Part shown: positions 1-10,972 of the stretch, piece after piece
Layout: each line of letters opens with the position of its first letter
How positions within the stretch are numbered: position 1 is the stretch's first letter
Source: Scylla paramamosain
Taxonomy: Eukaryota > Arthropoda > Malacostraca > Decapoda > Portunidae
Assembly (NCBI RefSeq): GCF_035594125.1
Contig: NC_087181.1
Coordinates: 11,627,500-11,691,499 of the forward strand
Reading direction: 5' to 3'
DNA: 64,000 nucleotides
Position numbers and translations under genes: made by a program
Notes under the pieces: model-generated
The model's database searches: none
Told to the model about the DNA's origin: nothing
Seen by the model: the letters and a program-made list of their open reading frames with translations, nothing else

Positions 1-590
1 TGGTTCACGGTACTTGGTTCACGATATTCGGTCCACGATTCTCAATCCACGGTACCTACTCAATCCACGATGTTAGGTCCACGGTACTTCGTTCACGATA
101 TTCCGTGTACGGTACTTGGTCCACAGTACTCGGTCCACGGTACTTTGTTCACCATACTCGGTTCACGATACTCTGTCCACGATATTTGGTTCACGGTGTG
201 CGATCTACGGTACTTGGTTCACGATATTCGGTCCGCAGTACTCGGTCTACGATACTCGGTCCACGGTACTCGGTCTACGATACTCGGTCCACGGTACTCG
301 GTCTACGATACTCGTCCAGGGTACTCGGTTCATGATATTTGGTCCACGATACTCCGTTCATGATCTTCGGTCCGCAGTACTCGTTCCACGGTACTTGGTC
401 CACGCTACTCGGTTCACGATATTCGGTCCACGGTATTCGATCCACGATATTCGGTCCGCGATACTCGCTCTGTTCGTTCGTCGTGTTTCTCGGTCCACGA
501 GACTCGGTTCGACGGTAGGTTGTAAGTTTCGCCAGTGTTTCACGGTGTTCACGGTACTCGGTTCATAGTATTCGGTCCACGGTACTCGGT
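1..590. repeat. 14-bp minisatellite array, copy 1 (cut by window edge)
   Basis: Degenerate tandem 14-mers of consensus CGGTCCACGRTAYT, with 'ggtact' and 'gatatt' versions alternating. The same array recurs at about 5761-7090, 15046-16460 and 33250-35010, always just downstream of the 514/528-codon gene on that gene's strand. About 240 bp of non-repetitive spacer (591-827) separates it from the gene. Reading frames are open on both strands, a by-product of the repeat, so it is not annotated as coding. Confidence 0.9.
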
Positions 591-821
591 CCGTCTGTAT
601 CCGGTCCGTGTTCCGCTTGCTATCCTCGGTAATCAGTTCATCAGTACAGTGTTCTTCGAAAGTTTCGCTACAGTTTCTCAAAACACGGTCCGTCGGTTCG
701 TCGTAAGTATTGCAGTCGGTCCATCGCTACAGTATTCGTAACCTCCCCTCGTTATTCTCAGCAGTCGGTCCATACCACAACATTCCCACGTTGCGGCATC
801 GCTCAATCAGGGGTCATGTGT

Positions 822-838
822 GGGGGCTCAGAACCCCC
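822..838 (-). other. Small hairpin overlapping the stop codon of the 514-codon gene
   Basis: On the minus strand GGGGGTT-CTG-AGCCCCC can form a 7-bp stem with one G-U pair. The TGA stop (828-830) begins in the loop and runs into the stem. The same bases occur at 7225-7241, 16682-16698 and 35241-35257. No function is demonstrated; identity may simply reflect recent duplication. Confidence 0.4.
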
Positions 839-2372
839 AGCCCTCGTCCTCCACCTCGGGGATGTAAGGCTCCAGTATTGCGCCCACGGTGAACAGCACC
901 GCCTGGACCGCCAACGCACGCCAGACACACCTCTTGGCGGCGTGGTAGAGGTCGTGCCAGCGTGAGGTGCGGGGAGGGCGCGCATTCTGTTCCTCCTCTG
1001 TGCCTCGCCGCCTCTCGTCACCCAACACACTTGTATCCAAGGGAGCGTCTTCACTTTCACCCTCCCACTCATCACTCATGTCCTCCCACTCATCACTCAC
1101 ATCCTCCCACTCATCACTCATATCCTCCCACTCACCACTCTTACCCTCCCACTCATCACTCACATCCTCCCACTCACCACTTTCTTTCAAGTCTTCACTC
1201 TCTTTACACTCATCACTTGCTTTCTTCACTCTGTCTTCTTTCAAATCTTCACTCTCATCTTCACATTCGCTTTTGTCTGCATTGGTTTCAATAATGTCTT
1301 CAAGCTTTTGTTGCACTTCTGTCATGTCATCCTTGATAACAATGGCACTTCCTGCTTCATTACTTTCATTACAGCCAGCATTGTCCCCTGCAATCTGAAG
1401 AGAGCTGGTGAGGGAGGCGGGGACTGCTGCAGGCAAGACACTCTCTGTAGTTAGTTCTTCCTTCCCTTCATCCTTGTGGAATTCCTTGGGTTGCTGCAAT
1501 TCCTTTACTTTAATTTTCAGCTTAAAACTCAATGGATGAAATGAAGACACGTCTAAATGGATGTGGATTTTGGCAAACTTGCGATGCTCCTTCAAACACT
1601 GGATGAGGTGTCTGGCATCAACAGCCTTCTTCCTCATCGTCCCCAGGTCTCTCTTTACTTTCATCTTGACGAAACAATCTGCCTTCAGTTCTTGAATTTT
1701 CTTTAAATGTACGTGCATGCAGCAGACAGGATATCCGTAAGCCCCGCCAGGAAGGTTCTCCCGCCGCGCAGGGTCGAGATAGATGGTCATAAAGGGGAAC
1801 ACAAATTTCTTGGCGTAGCACAGCCAGGACTGGATCACCTCGGCCTGAAGGGTGATCTCTGTCACTTTTATGGTAGTTGGGACTCGCACCGAACAGGAAA
1901 GTTTTTCTTCAAGGGCTGGAGGATTGCGGAACTCCTCGTTGGCTTCCTGCAATCCCTTCGTTTTCAATTTAAGCTCGAAAGTCAACGGATGAAATGAAGA
2001 CACGTCCAAATTGATGTGGATTTTGCCAAAGTTGCGGTGCTCCTTCAAACACTGGATGAGGTGTCGCGCATCAACAGCCTTCTTCCTCATCGTTCCCAGG
2101 CCTCGTTTGACTTTCATTTTCACAAAACAATCTTCTCGCAGTTCTTGAATTTTCTTTAAATTTACATACATGACGCAGACAGGGTAGCCATAAGTTGCAT
2201 GACCAAGGTTTTCCCGCCGCGCAGGGTCGAGATAGATGGTCATGATAGGGTAGACACAGCGCTTGACGTAGCACAGCCAGGACTCCATCACCTCGGCCTG
2301 CAGGGTGATCTCCGTCACCTTGATGGTTGCCGGCACCCGCACAGAGCACGAAAGTTTCTCCTTCAGACTCAT
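828..2372 (-). CDS. Two-domain acidic tail-anchored protein, paralogue 1 (514 aa, function unknown)
   Basis: Uninterrupted 514-codon frame with ATG in a good arthropod context (AAAAATGAG). I do not recognise the family. Residues 4-142 and 155-293 are two copies of one domain sharing 'EKLSCSVRVP', 'YLDPARREN', 'YGYPVC', 'LGTMRKKAVDARHLIQCLKE' and 'HLDVSSFHPL'-type blocks, with conserved Trp and several Cys; alternating hydrophobic strands suggest a beta-rich fold (inference). Residues 294-455 are acidic, ending in six 7-residue SxEWExx units. Residues about 486-504 are hydrophobic (ALAVQAVLFTVGAILEPYI), followed by a short acidic tail; with no N-terminal signal peptide this suggests a tail-anchored protein facing the cytosol (inference). 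It is single-exon and ends against a 14-bp minisatellite. Three more intact paralogues in the window argue that it is a real gene. It shares Tyr69, Gly210 and His222 with paralogue 4. Confidence 0.8.
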   Translation of the reverse strand: MSLKEKLSCSVRVPATIKVTEITLQAEVMESWLCYVKRCVYPIMTIYLDPARRENLGHATYGYPVCVMYVNLKKIQELREDCFVKMKVKRGLGTMRKKAVDARHLIQCLKEHRNFGKIHINLDVSSFHPLTFELKLKTKGLQEANEEFRNPPALEEKLSCSVRVPTTIKVTEITLQAEVIQSWLCYAKKFVFPFMTIYLDPARRENLPGGAYGYPVCCMHVHLKKIQELKADCFVKMKVKRDLGTMRKKAVDARHLIQCLKEHRKFAKIHIHLDVSSFHPLSFKLKIKVKELQQPKEFHKDEGKEELTTESVLPAAVPASLTSSLQIAGDNAGCNESNEAGSAIVIKDDMTEVQQKLEDIIETNADKSECEDESEDLKEDRVKKASDECKESEDLKESGEWEDVSDEWEGKSGEWEDMSDEWEDVSDEWEDMSDEWEGESEDAPLDTSVLGDERRRGTEEEQNARPPRTSRWHDLYHAAKRCVWRALAVQAVLFTVGAILEPYIPEVEDEGWGF

Positions 2373-2570
2373 TTTTGCTTATATTATTTGAAGTATTTTT
2401 TCGTCAGGGGGTATATGCCTTCCGTATCGAGGAAAGAAAAAGTGCCGGCCTTTGAGCTTGGAGTTAGTTGTCAAGGAAGTAGCCAGTCACCGCCTCCCTC
2501 ATTTTTTTTGGAGTGTTTGGAGGCCAGAGATTGGCAGAGAGAGTGTGCCCTCATGCGGTGATTGGTTGGT
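2373..2570 (-). promoter_or_regulatory. Conserved 5' flank of paralogue 1
   Basis: About 200 bp upstream of the ATG is kept in all four paralogues (8776-8970, 18275-18470, 36834-37030) and ends at a (GT)n tract, where the copies diverge. It contains a TATA-like GGCATATACC about 45 bp before the ATG (2411-2419) and a CCAAT motif near 2530. TATA assignment is tentative because the implied 5' UTR would be very short. Confidence 0.35.
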
Positions 2571-2574
2571 GGTG

Positions 2575-2575
<1 letters not shown>

Positions 2576-2621
<46 letters not shown>
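2576..2621. repeat. (GT)n microsatellite; unit junction
   Basis: About 22 GT units. All four gene copies are colinear up to this tract; beyond it copies 1 and 2 continue into a LINE fragment, whereas copies 3 and 4 continue into (CT)n/(CA)n and TTG arrays. Confidence 0.95.
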
Positions 2622-2622
<1 letters not shown>

Positions 2623-2639
2623 GGGGTGGGGGATAGATT

Positions 2640-3149
2640 ATTTTATTTATTATAGGTTTATTGACCACAAGTCACAATGGAATACATATACAGGACCCCG
2701 ACTCTAAAATTGTAAAAACCATGAATTACATATGTTGAGAAAATAGCTGCTGTCCATACAAATAAAACAGTTTTATTTTTAATTCGATACAATAGATAAA
2801 AATAATCCAGATCTATAAAACTGAACGTAAGAAAACATGAAGCAGTAAACGATGTAAAAGCTCTAGGTTTTTCAACATTAGAATAAAATTAAATGTACAT
2901 TAACAGAAAACATTGGGCTGAAAGAAGAGTGTGAAGAGGAGAAGATGAGAAGTAGGTGAAGTTATGAAGGAAGTGGTAGAGTGAAAGAAGACGGAATAGC
3001 CGTCATGTTGAGTGAGTTATATGTTTATTTGTGTATTTGTTATTTGTTCATCTTTATTTTTATGCAGTGGACTTAGAAGTTAGTAAAAGTACAAGAAGTG
3101 GTGTTTTATCCTGTGAATAGCGGTCTTGGAGGCTGCTTTGATATTTTGT
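2640..3149. other. AT-rich sequence, no gene seen
   Basis: Low-complexity AT-rich DNA between the (GT)n tract and LINE coding remnants; probably LINE 3' UTR because the LINE coding remnant lies on the minus strand just above it. It is repeated almost identically at 9010-9510. Confidence 0.4.
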
Positions 3150-3820
3150 TTATTGGTTTGTTGTTGTTGTGTGGGTTGTGTGTTTGAGAGTGTCTATCAC
3201 TTTGTGTTTCATGTTAGTACTTCTAGTGTGTAGTGTTTTGTTAATTAGTTCTGTTTTAGCAAGTGTATGTAGTTCTTCTGTATTCTTGGTGAATGGATGT
3301 TTTTCATTATAGGCAAAGTGAAGTGCTTCGTTTTGTTTTCTTTGTGGTTCTAGTATCTGAGAATCTGATAGAGCGTTCAGAGCGTAGGCCGAGTGTGTCA
3401 GTGTTGGTAGTACACACGCTTTAGTAAGATGTAGTTTGATGGTGGTGTGTAAGAATTCGAATCTCCTGATGGTGTTTATTTGGCTATTTGTGCTTTATTC
3501 GTGATGTCTTTTATATGTTTTGTGTATCCATTTACTCACAGTTTAAGCCACAAAATTTTAGCGTCTTTTGCGTAGTGTATGTTCTTCCCATCTATGGTTA
3601 CTGGTTCCATTTTTCTCATTGTTATGGCCAATAGTGTGATTTTTTGTTTGTTTTGATTTTCCATTTTTTTTTTCGTAATTGTTGATGTTTTTTTTATATC
3701 TCTTTCCGTTATTTTTGCTAACATTTTTTTTTTATTTTCCTGCGCATGTGATTATTTGTGTGATGTCATCTGCGTATTGTATATTTGTGCTTATCTCTAT
3801 TATTATTTGGGTATTTTTGT
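3150..3820 (-). mobile_element. Degenerate non-LTR retrotransposon (LINE A), reverse transcriptase C-terminal part, copy 1
   Basis: On the minus strand the catalytic motif 'IQYADDITQ' (YADD at 3765-3776) is followed by 'EPVTIDGKNIHYAKDAKILWLKL'-type LINE sequence (split by frame changes) and then the carboxyl region 'HTTIKLHLTKACVLPTLT', 'KHPFTKNTEELHT'. Order and spacing fit a Jockey/CR1-type reverse transcriptase tail. Several frameshifts and stops make it inactive. The paralogous copy is at 9520-10200. Clade assignment is tentative. Confidence 0.65.
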
Positions 3821-4250
3821 ACTCACCACCATCGCGGCTATTGGTGGCCCGTCCTCTGGTGGTGGTGACGGTGGTGGTGGTGATGGTGATGTTGATGGTT
3901 TCTTAATGATGAACAAACGCACCTGAATGAGAAAGGATTTAATACATTTTGAGAACCACAGTATGTTTTTTACCTCTTTCTCACTAAAATATATAGTTAT
4001 CTTGAGTCACAGTTATATTCCAGTCACAGTTATAAATAACATTAACAATATTTTTTTATAGCGTAACTTACTTAACCGTCAAATCATTCACTACACAAGA
4101 TTTAATTCACAAATACATTTGCTACCCCCATAAACACTTTCATTTTCTGTTAGATGATGCCATAGAAAACAAGTCCCTTTGTCGGTTGAGCTTGGACTGC
4201 TCCGTAACTGTTGATGTGGATGTTTTGTGATGCTAGATAGCCGCTTCTCT
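3821..4250. other. Flank of LINE A; includes GGTGGT-rich patch
   Basis: A short imperfect GGTGGTGAC tract near 3840-3900, then AT-rich DNA. Matches 10200-10605. No coding potential recognised. Confidence 0.4.
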
Positions 4251-4253
4251 CTT

Positions 4254-4447
<194 letters not shown>

Positions 4448-4734
4448 CGAGAACGGGCCAGTAGAAGGTGTTAATAACAATGTCAGGTTTATAGTTTATT
4501 ATATTTATTGCTCATCAATATATTCATTACATTTATTTACTGTACTGAGTCAGTTCACACAAATAATGGTTGAAAGTACATCTTTTCTTCATTTATGGTA
4601 ATGATGATGATGATGGTGACGATGATAATAATTAATGATGTTAATAATAATAATAAGAATAATAAGAATAATGATAATGAAAATAATAATAATAATAAGA
4701 CGAAGAAGAAGAATAACAGTTCATATATTGATAT

Positions 4735-4737
<3 letters not shown>
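4448..4737. repeat. Duplicated spacer block C, copy 1, with GAT/AAT microsatellites
   Basis: Begins 'gagaacgggccagtagaag' and ends in GAT and AAT triplet runs before a second (CT)n. Other copies: 13733-14025, 31946-32238 and a shorter one at 30800-31090. No gene recognised. Confidence 0.7.
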
Positions 4738-4812
<75 letters not shown>

Positions 4813-5290
4813 AATTTTCACTTAAACTCACTTTTTCTCTTGAACTCATTCTCTCACTCTCACTCGAACTCATTCTTCACTCTCACTCACTATCACTCAC
4901 TCTCACTCCAAGTCACTGTATTCCTTCAACTCACTCTTTCACTCGAACTCTCACTCCGCCTCACTCACTCACGCTCTCAGTCTAACTCACTCACTCACCC
5001 TCTCACTCTCACTCACTCTCACTCACTCTCACTCGAACCCACACTCACTCACACTCGTTCTCATTCTCTCACTCTCACTAACTCACTTTCACTCTCGAAT
5101 TCACTCTCACTGTCATCGAACTCACTCTCACTCGAACTCACTCTCTCACTCGAAATCACTCTCGTTCGCCTCACTCTTTCACTTGAACTCATTCCCTCAC
5201 TCGAACTTACTCTCTCACTCGAACTCACTCTTATTCGAACTCACTCTCTCATTTGAACTCACTCTCTCATTTGAACTCTCTCTCACTCAC
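4738..5290. repeat. (CT)n followed by CACTC/CGAACTCA minisatellite, copy 1
   Basis: About 37 CT units (4738-4811), then about 480 bp built from CACTCTCACTCGAACTCA-like units. Also at 14025-14582 and 32239-32790. The open 138-codon frame is a repeat by-product. Confidence 0.9.
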
Positions 5291-5760
5291 TCGCTCCCCG
5301 GTAATGTCTACTCTAGTCTTTCCTGGTAACGCGAGGCAGAGGGAGAGGACAGCACGGCGCCCTCCCGGTAGTGTCAGAACCAGTTATTCCTCCACATCAA
5401 TCTTTACTCCTTCCACTTTCAAAATAATGTTGTCTTTTCCACCTGACCATCCTCCGTTGCTTTCCTGGTCCGCTGGTCGCTGTCCCCAGTACTTAGTCCA
5501 CCGGTACAGTTTCCTTCATAGTTCGGTTGTTCATTCGCTGCTTGGGTCTATGCGATGTGGATGAACCGCTGCTGAGTTGGTAACCGCTCTACCGCTCCGT
5601 CGTATTCTCCGCTAGTTATCCTCGGTTCTCGGTTCGTTGGGCTTTTCGTCCACAGCCCCAGCGTTAGGTTCCGCTAGCGTTCCTCGGTGTTCAGTTCGTC
5701 GATACGTCATGAATCGGTAGTGTTCCACGGTACTCGGTGCGTCGGTACGTCGTCAATGTG
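5291..5760. repeat. Duplicated spacer block F, copy 1
   Basis: Non-repetitive 470 bp repeated at 14583-15045 and 32790-33250. A 103-codon plus-strand frame crosses it here, but a TAT-to-TAG change breaks that frame in both other copies, so I do not call it coding. Confidence 0.6.
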
Positions 5761-7090
5761 CCACGGTAATCGGTTCACGGTACTCGCTCCACGATATTCG
5801 GTCCACGGTACTTGGTCCACGGTACTCGCTCTACTATATTCGCTCTACGGTAATCGGTCCACGGTACTCGCTCCACGATATTCGGTCCACGGTACTCGAT
5901 CCACGGTACTCGCTGCACGATATTCGGTCCACGGTCACGGTACTCGGTACACGATACTCGCTCCACGATATTCGGTGCACGATACCTGGTCCACGATATT
6001 CAGTCTATGGTACACGGTACTCGCTCCACGATATTCGATATTCGATCCACGATATTCAGTCCATGGTACTCAGTCCACGATATTTGGTCCACGGTACTCG
6101 GCACGCGATATCCCGTCCACGATATTCTGTCCACGATATTCCGTCCACGATATTCTGTCCACGATATTCGGTCCACTATACACGTTCCACGATATTCGGT
6201 CCACATTATTCGGTCCACGGTACTCTGTCAACCGTATTTGGTCCACGATATTCGGTCCACAGTACTCGGTCCACGATATTTGGTCCACGATATTCGGTCC
6301 ACATTATTCGGTCCACGGTACTCGATCCACGATATTCAGTCCACGGTACTCGGTCCACGATATTTGGTCCACGTTATTCGATCCACGGTACTCGGTCCAC
6401 GATATTTGATCCACGATATTCGGTCCACGGTATTCGATCCACGATATTCGGTCCACGATATTCGGTCGACGGTACTCGGTCCACGATATTTGGTCCACGT
6501 TATTCGGTCCACGGTACTCGGTCCACGATATTTGATCCACAATATTAGGTCCACGGTACTTGATCCACGATATTCCGTCCACGATATTCGGTCCACTGTA
6601 CTCGGTTCACTTTACTTGGTTCACGATATTCGGTCCACTGTACTCGGTTCACGGTACTTGGTTCACGGTACTTGGTTCACGATATTCGGGCCACGATTTT
6701 CGATCCACGGTACCTACTCAATCCACGATGTTAGGTCCACGGTACTTCGTTCACGATATTCCGTGTACGGTACTTGGTCCACGGTACTCGGTCCACGGTA
6801 TCTTCGGTTCACCATACTCGGTTCACGATACTCTTCCCAAGATATTTGGTTCACGGTGTGCGATCTACGGTACTTGGTTCACGATATTCGGTCCGCAGTA
6901 CTCGGTCTACGATACTCGGTTCATGATACTCGGTCTACGATACTCGGTCTGTTGGTTCGTCGTGTTTCTCCAGTGTTACACGGTACTCGGTCCACGAGAC
7001 TCGGTTCGACGGTAGGTTGTAAGTTTCGCCAGTGTTTCACGGTACTTGGTTCACGGTACTCGGTTCACTGTATTCAGTCCACGGTACTCG
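5761..7090. repeat. 14-bp minisatellite array, copy 2
   Basis: About 95 tandem 14-mers of the same family as 1-590. Long frames of 240 and 453 codons arise because 42 bp (three units) is a multiple of three. Spacer 7091-7230 leads into the gene. Confidence 0.9.
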
Positions 7091-7230
7091 GTCCGTCGGT
7101 TCGTCATAAGTATTGCAGTCGGTCCATTGCTACAGTATTCGTAACCTCCCCTCGTTATTCTCAGCAGTCGGTCCGTACCACAACATTCCCACGTTGCGGC
7201 ATCTCTCAATCAGGGGTCATGTGTGGGGGC

Positions 7231-8775
7231 TCAGAACCCCCAGCCCACGTCCTCCACCTCGGGGATATAAGGCTCCAGTATTGCGCCCACGGTGAACAGC
7301 ACCGCCTGGACCACCAACGCACGCCAGACACACCTCTTGGCGGCGTGGTAGAGGTCGTGCCAGCGTGAGGTGCGGGGAGGGCGCGCATTCTGTCCCTCCT
7401 CTGTGCCTCGCCGGCTCTCGTCACCCAACACACTTGTATCCAAGGGAGCGTCTTCACTTTCACCCTCCCACTCATCACTCATATCCTCCCACTCATCACT
7501 CATATCCTCCCATTCATCACTCATATCCTCCCACTCACCACTCTCACCCTCCCACTCATCACTCACATCCTCCCACTCATCACTTTCTTTCAAGTCTTCA
7601 CTCTCTTTACACTCATCACTTTCTTTCTTCACTCTGTCTTCTTTCAAATCTTCATTCTCATCTTCACATTCGCTTTTGTCTGTACTGGTTTCAATAATGT
7701 CTTCAAACTTTTGTTGCACTTCTGTCATGTCATCCTTGATAACAATGGCATTTCCTGCTTCATTACTTTCATTACACCCAGCATTGTTCCCTGCAATCTG
7801 AAGAGAGCTGGTGAGGGAGGCGGGGACTGCTGCAGGCAAGACACTCTCTGTAGTTAGTTCTTCCTTCCCTTCATCCTTGTGGAATTCCTTGGGTTGCTGC
7901 AATTCCTTTACTTTAATTTTCAGCTTAAAACGCAATGGATGAAATGAAGACACGTCTAAATGGATGTGGATTTTGGCAAACTTGCGATGCTCCTTCAGAC
8001 ACTGGATGAGGTGTCTGGCATCAACAGCCTTCTTCCTCATCGTCCCCAGGTCTCTCTTTACTTTCATCTTGACGAAACAATCTGCCTTCAGTTCTTGAAT
8101 TTTCTTTAAATCTACGTGCATGCAGCAGACAGGATATCCGTAAGCCTCGCCAGGAAGGTTCTCCCGCCGCGCAGGGTCGAGATAGATGGTCATAAAGGGG
8201 AACACAAATTTCTTGGCGTAGCACAGCCAGGACTGGATCACCTGGGCCTGAAGGGTGATCTCAGTCACTTTTATGGTAGTTGGGACTCGCACCGAACAGG
8301 AAAGTTTTTCTTCAAGGGCTGGAGGATTGCGGAACTCCTCGTTGGCTTCCTGCAATCCCTTTGTTTTCAATTTAAGCTCAAAAGTCAATGGATGAAATGA
8401 AGACACGTCCAAATTGATGTGAATTTTGCCAAAGTTGCGGTGCTCCTTCAAACACTGGATGAGGTGTCGCGCATCAACAGCCTTCTTCCTCATCGTTCCC
8501 AGGCCTCGTTTGACTTTCATTTTCACAAAACAATCTTCTCGCAGTTCTTGAATTTTCTTTAAATTTACATGCATGACGCAGACAGGGTAGCCATAAGTTG
8601 CATGACCAAGGTTTTCCCGCCGCGCAGGGTCGAGATAGATGGTCATGATAGGGTAGACACAGCGCTTGACGTAGCACAGCCAGGACTCCATCACCTCGGC
8701 CTGCAGGGTGATCTCCGTCACCTTGATGGTTGCCGGCACCCGCACAGAGCACGAAAGTTTCTCCTTCAGACTCAT
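7231..8775 (-). CDS. Two-domain acidic tail-anchored protein, paralogue 2 (514 aa)
   Basis: Same architecture as 828-2372: ATG in AAAAATGAG context, duplicated domain at residues 4-142 and 155-293, six acidic 7-residue units, hydrophobic segment at about 486-504. Distinguishing residues are His69, Asn114, Gln178, Glu210 and Asp222. It shares the first, third, fourth and fifth with paralogue 3, but Asn114 and the 6-unit VNTR with paralogue 1. That mosaic suggests sequence exchange between copies. The frame is intact. The 5' flank is conserved to the (GT)n at 8980. Function unknown. Confidence 0.8.
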   Translation of the reverse strand: MSLKEKLSCSVRVPATIKVTEITLQAEVMESWLCYVKRCVYPIMTIYLDPARRENLGHATYGYPVCVMHVNLKKIQELREDCFVKMKVKRGLGTMRKKAVDARHLIQCLKEHRNFGKIHINLDVSSFHPLTFELKLKTKGLQEANEEFRNPPALEEKLSCSVRVPTTIKVTEITLQAQVIQSWLCYAKKFVFPFMTIYLDPARRENLPGEAYGYPVCCMHVDLKKIQELKADCFVKMKVKRDLGTMRKKAVDARHLIQCLKEHRKFAKIHIHLDVSSFHPLRFKLKIKVKELQQPKEFHKDEGKEELTTESVLPAAVPASLTSSLQIAGNNAGCNESNEAGNAIVIKDDMTEVQQKFEDIIETSTDKSECEDENEDLKEDRVKKESDECKESEDLKESDEWEDVSDEWEGESGEWEDMSDEWEDMSDEWEDMSDEWEGESEDAPLDTSVLGDESRRGTEEGQNARPPRTSRWHDLYHAAKRCVWRALVVQAVLFTVGAILEPYIPEVEDVGWGF

Positions 8776-8979
8776 TTTTGCTTATATTATTTGAAGTATT
8801 TTTTCGTCAGGGGGTATATGCCTTCCGTATCGAGGAAAGAAAAAGTGCCGACCTTTGAGCTTGGAGTTAGTTGTCAAGGAAGTAGCCAGTCACCGCCTCC
8901 CTCATTTTTTTTGGAGTGTTTGGAGGCTAGCGATTGGCAGAGAGAGTGTGCCCTCATGCGGTGATTGGTTGGTGGTGCA

Positions 8980-9000
8980 TGTGTGTGTGTGTGTGTGTTT
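8980..9000. repeat. Short (GT)n
   Basis: Only about 9 units here, compared with 22 in paralogue 1 and up to 37 in paralogue 4, at the same relative position upstream of the gene. Confidence 0.85.
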
Positions 9001-9519
9001 GGGTGGGAGATAAATTATTTTATTTATTATAGGTTTATTGACCACAAGTCACAATGGTATACATATACAGGACCCCGACTCTAAAATTGTAAAAACCATG
9101 AATTACATATGTTGAGAAAATAGCTGCAGTCCATACAAATAAAACAGTTTTCTTTTTAATTCGATATAATAGGTAAAAATAATCAAGATCTATAAAACTG
9201 AACGTAAGAAAACATGAAGCAGTAAACGATGTAGAAGCTCTAGGTTTTCAACATTAGAATAAAATTAAATGTACATTAACAGAAAACATTGGGCTGAAAG
9301 AAGAGTGTGAAGAGGAGAAGATGAGAAGTGGGTGAAGTTATGAAGGAAGTGGTAGAGTTAAAGAAAACGGAATAGCCGTCATGTTGAGTGAGTTATATGT
9401 TTATTTGTGTATTTGTTATTTGTTCATCTTTATTTTTATGCAGTGGACTTAGAAGTTAGTGGAAGTACAAGAAGTGGTGTTTTATCCTGTGAATAGCGGT
9501 CTTGGAGGCTGCTTTGATA

Positions 9520-10200
9520 TTTTGTTTATTGGTTTGTTGTTGTTGTGTGGGTTGTGTGTTTGAGAGTGTCTATCACTTTGTGTTTCATGTTAGTACCACT
9601 TGTGTGTAGTGTTTTGTTAATTAGTTCTGTTTTAGCAAGTGTATGTAGTTCTTCTGTATTCTTGGTGAATGGATGTTTTTCATTATAGGCAAAGTGAAGT
9701 GCTTCGTTTTGTTTTCTTTGTGGTTCTAGTATCTGAGAATCTGATAGAGCGTTCAGAGCGTAGGCCGAGTGTGTCAGTGTTGGTAGTACACACGCTTTAG
9801 TAAGATGTAGTTTGATGGTGGTGTGTAAGAATTCGAATCTCCTGATGGTGTTTAAGGCTATTTGTGCTTTATTCGTGATGTCTTTTATATGTTTTGTGTA
9901 TCAATTTACTCACTGTTTAAGCCACAAAATTTTAGCGTCTTTTGCGTAGTGTATGTTCCTCCCATCTATGGTTACTGGTTCCATTTTTCTCATTGTTATG
10001 GCCAATAGTGTGATTTTTTTGTGCGTTTTGATTTTCCATTTTTTTCTTTTTTCGTAATTGTTGATGTTTTTTTTTCATATCTCTTTCCGTTATTTTTGCT
10101 AACAATTTTTTTTTTATTTGCCTGCGCTTGTGATTATTTGTGTGATGTCATCTGCGTATTGTATATTTGTGCTTATCTCTATTATTATTTGGGTATTTTT
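9520..10200 (-). mobile_element. Degenerate LINE A fragment, copy 2
   Basis: Second copy of 3150-3820. The YADD motif is at 10147-10158 in 'NIQYADDITQIITSAGK', and the carboxyl region follows toward lower coordinates. Frames are broken. Colinear with copy 1 from the (GT)n to about 10605, so it was duplicated together with the 514-codon gene. Confidence 0.65.
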
Positions 10201-10609
10201 GTACTCACCACCATCGCGGCTATTGGTGGCCCGTCCTCTGGTGTTGGTGACGGTGGTGGTGGTGATGGTGATTTTCATTTTCTTAATGATGAACAAACGC
10301 ACCTGAATGAGAAAGGATTTAATACATTTTGAGAACCACAATGTGTTTTTTAGCTGTTTCTCACAAAAAATATATAGTCATCTTCAGTCACAGTTATATT
10401 CCAGTCATAGTTATAAGTAACATTAACAATATTTTTTGATAGCGTAACTTAACCGTCAAATCATTCACTACACAAGATTTAATTCACAAATACATTTGCT
10501 CCCCTCATATTTTTTTTTCATTTTCTGTTACATAGTGCCATAGAAAACAAGTCCTTTTGTCGGTTGAGCTTGGACTGCTCCATAACTGTTGATGTGGATG
10601 TTTTGTTGC

Positions 10610-10706
10610 TTTGCAAGCTATAAAAAGCTTTATGGGCAATACTAAAGAAAAAAAAAAAAATTAACATATACGGAAAAAAAAAATGTAACCAGTTCACATT
10701 AAGTGC

Positions 10707-10737
<31 letters not shown>

Positions 10738-10972
10738 AGTTTACTGATAAAAATAACATTTGAATTGTTAACATTATACAGAACAGTATAAGGTACATAC
10801 GTAATCATAAAGTTTATAATTTAATGACCAAATATTTTTGTCCAATTAATATACATTCAAGCGGGCATATCAAGCATTACCTGATTACATCTCTCTAGTA
10901 CCTCATGTATATATTTGGACAGTTCAGCCAAGTATATATTTTCACTCAAGAGTTCACCTTTGCTGCTGAAAT
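10610..10972. other. AT-rich DNA with (GTTA)n
   Basis: Copy 2 diverges from copy 1 at about 10605. The stretch holds poly-A runs, a (GTTA)7 tract near 10708-10737 and the probable 3' UTR of the LINE at 10973-12553. No gene seen. Confidence 0.5.

Noticed and set aside
967..1398. 143-codon Ser/His-rich plus-strand frame (also in other copies)
   Set aside because: Antisense shadow of the acidic VNTR in the large gene.
5253..5564. Possible small gene in block F
   Set aside because: A TAG closes the frame in both other copies, and there are no splice or promoter signals.
6007..7368. 453-codon plus-strand frame
   Set aside because: Runs through the minisatellite and into the antisense of the 514-codon gene.
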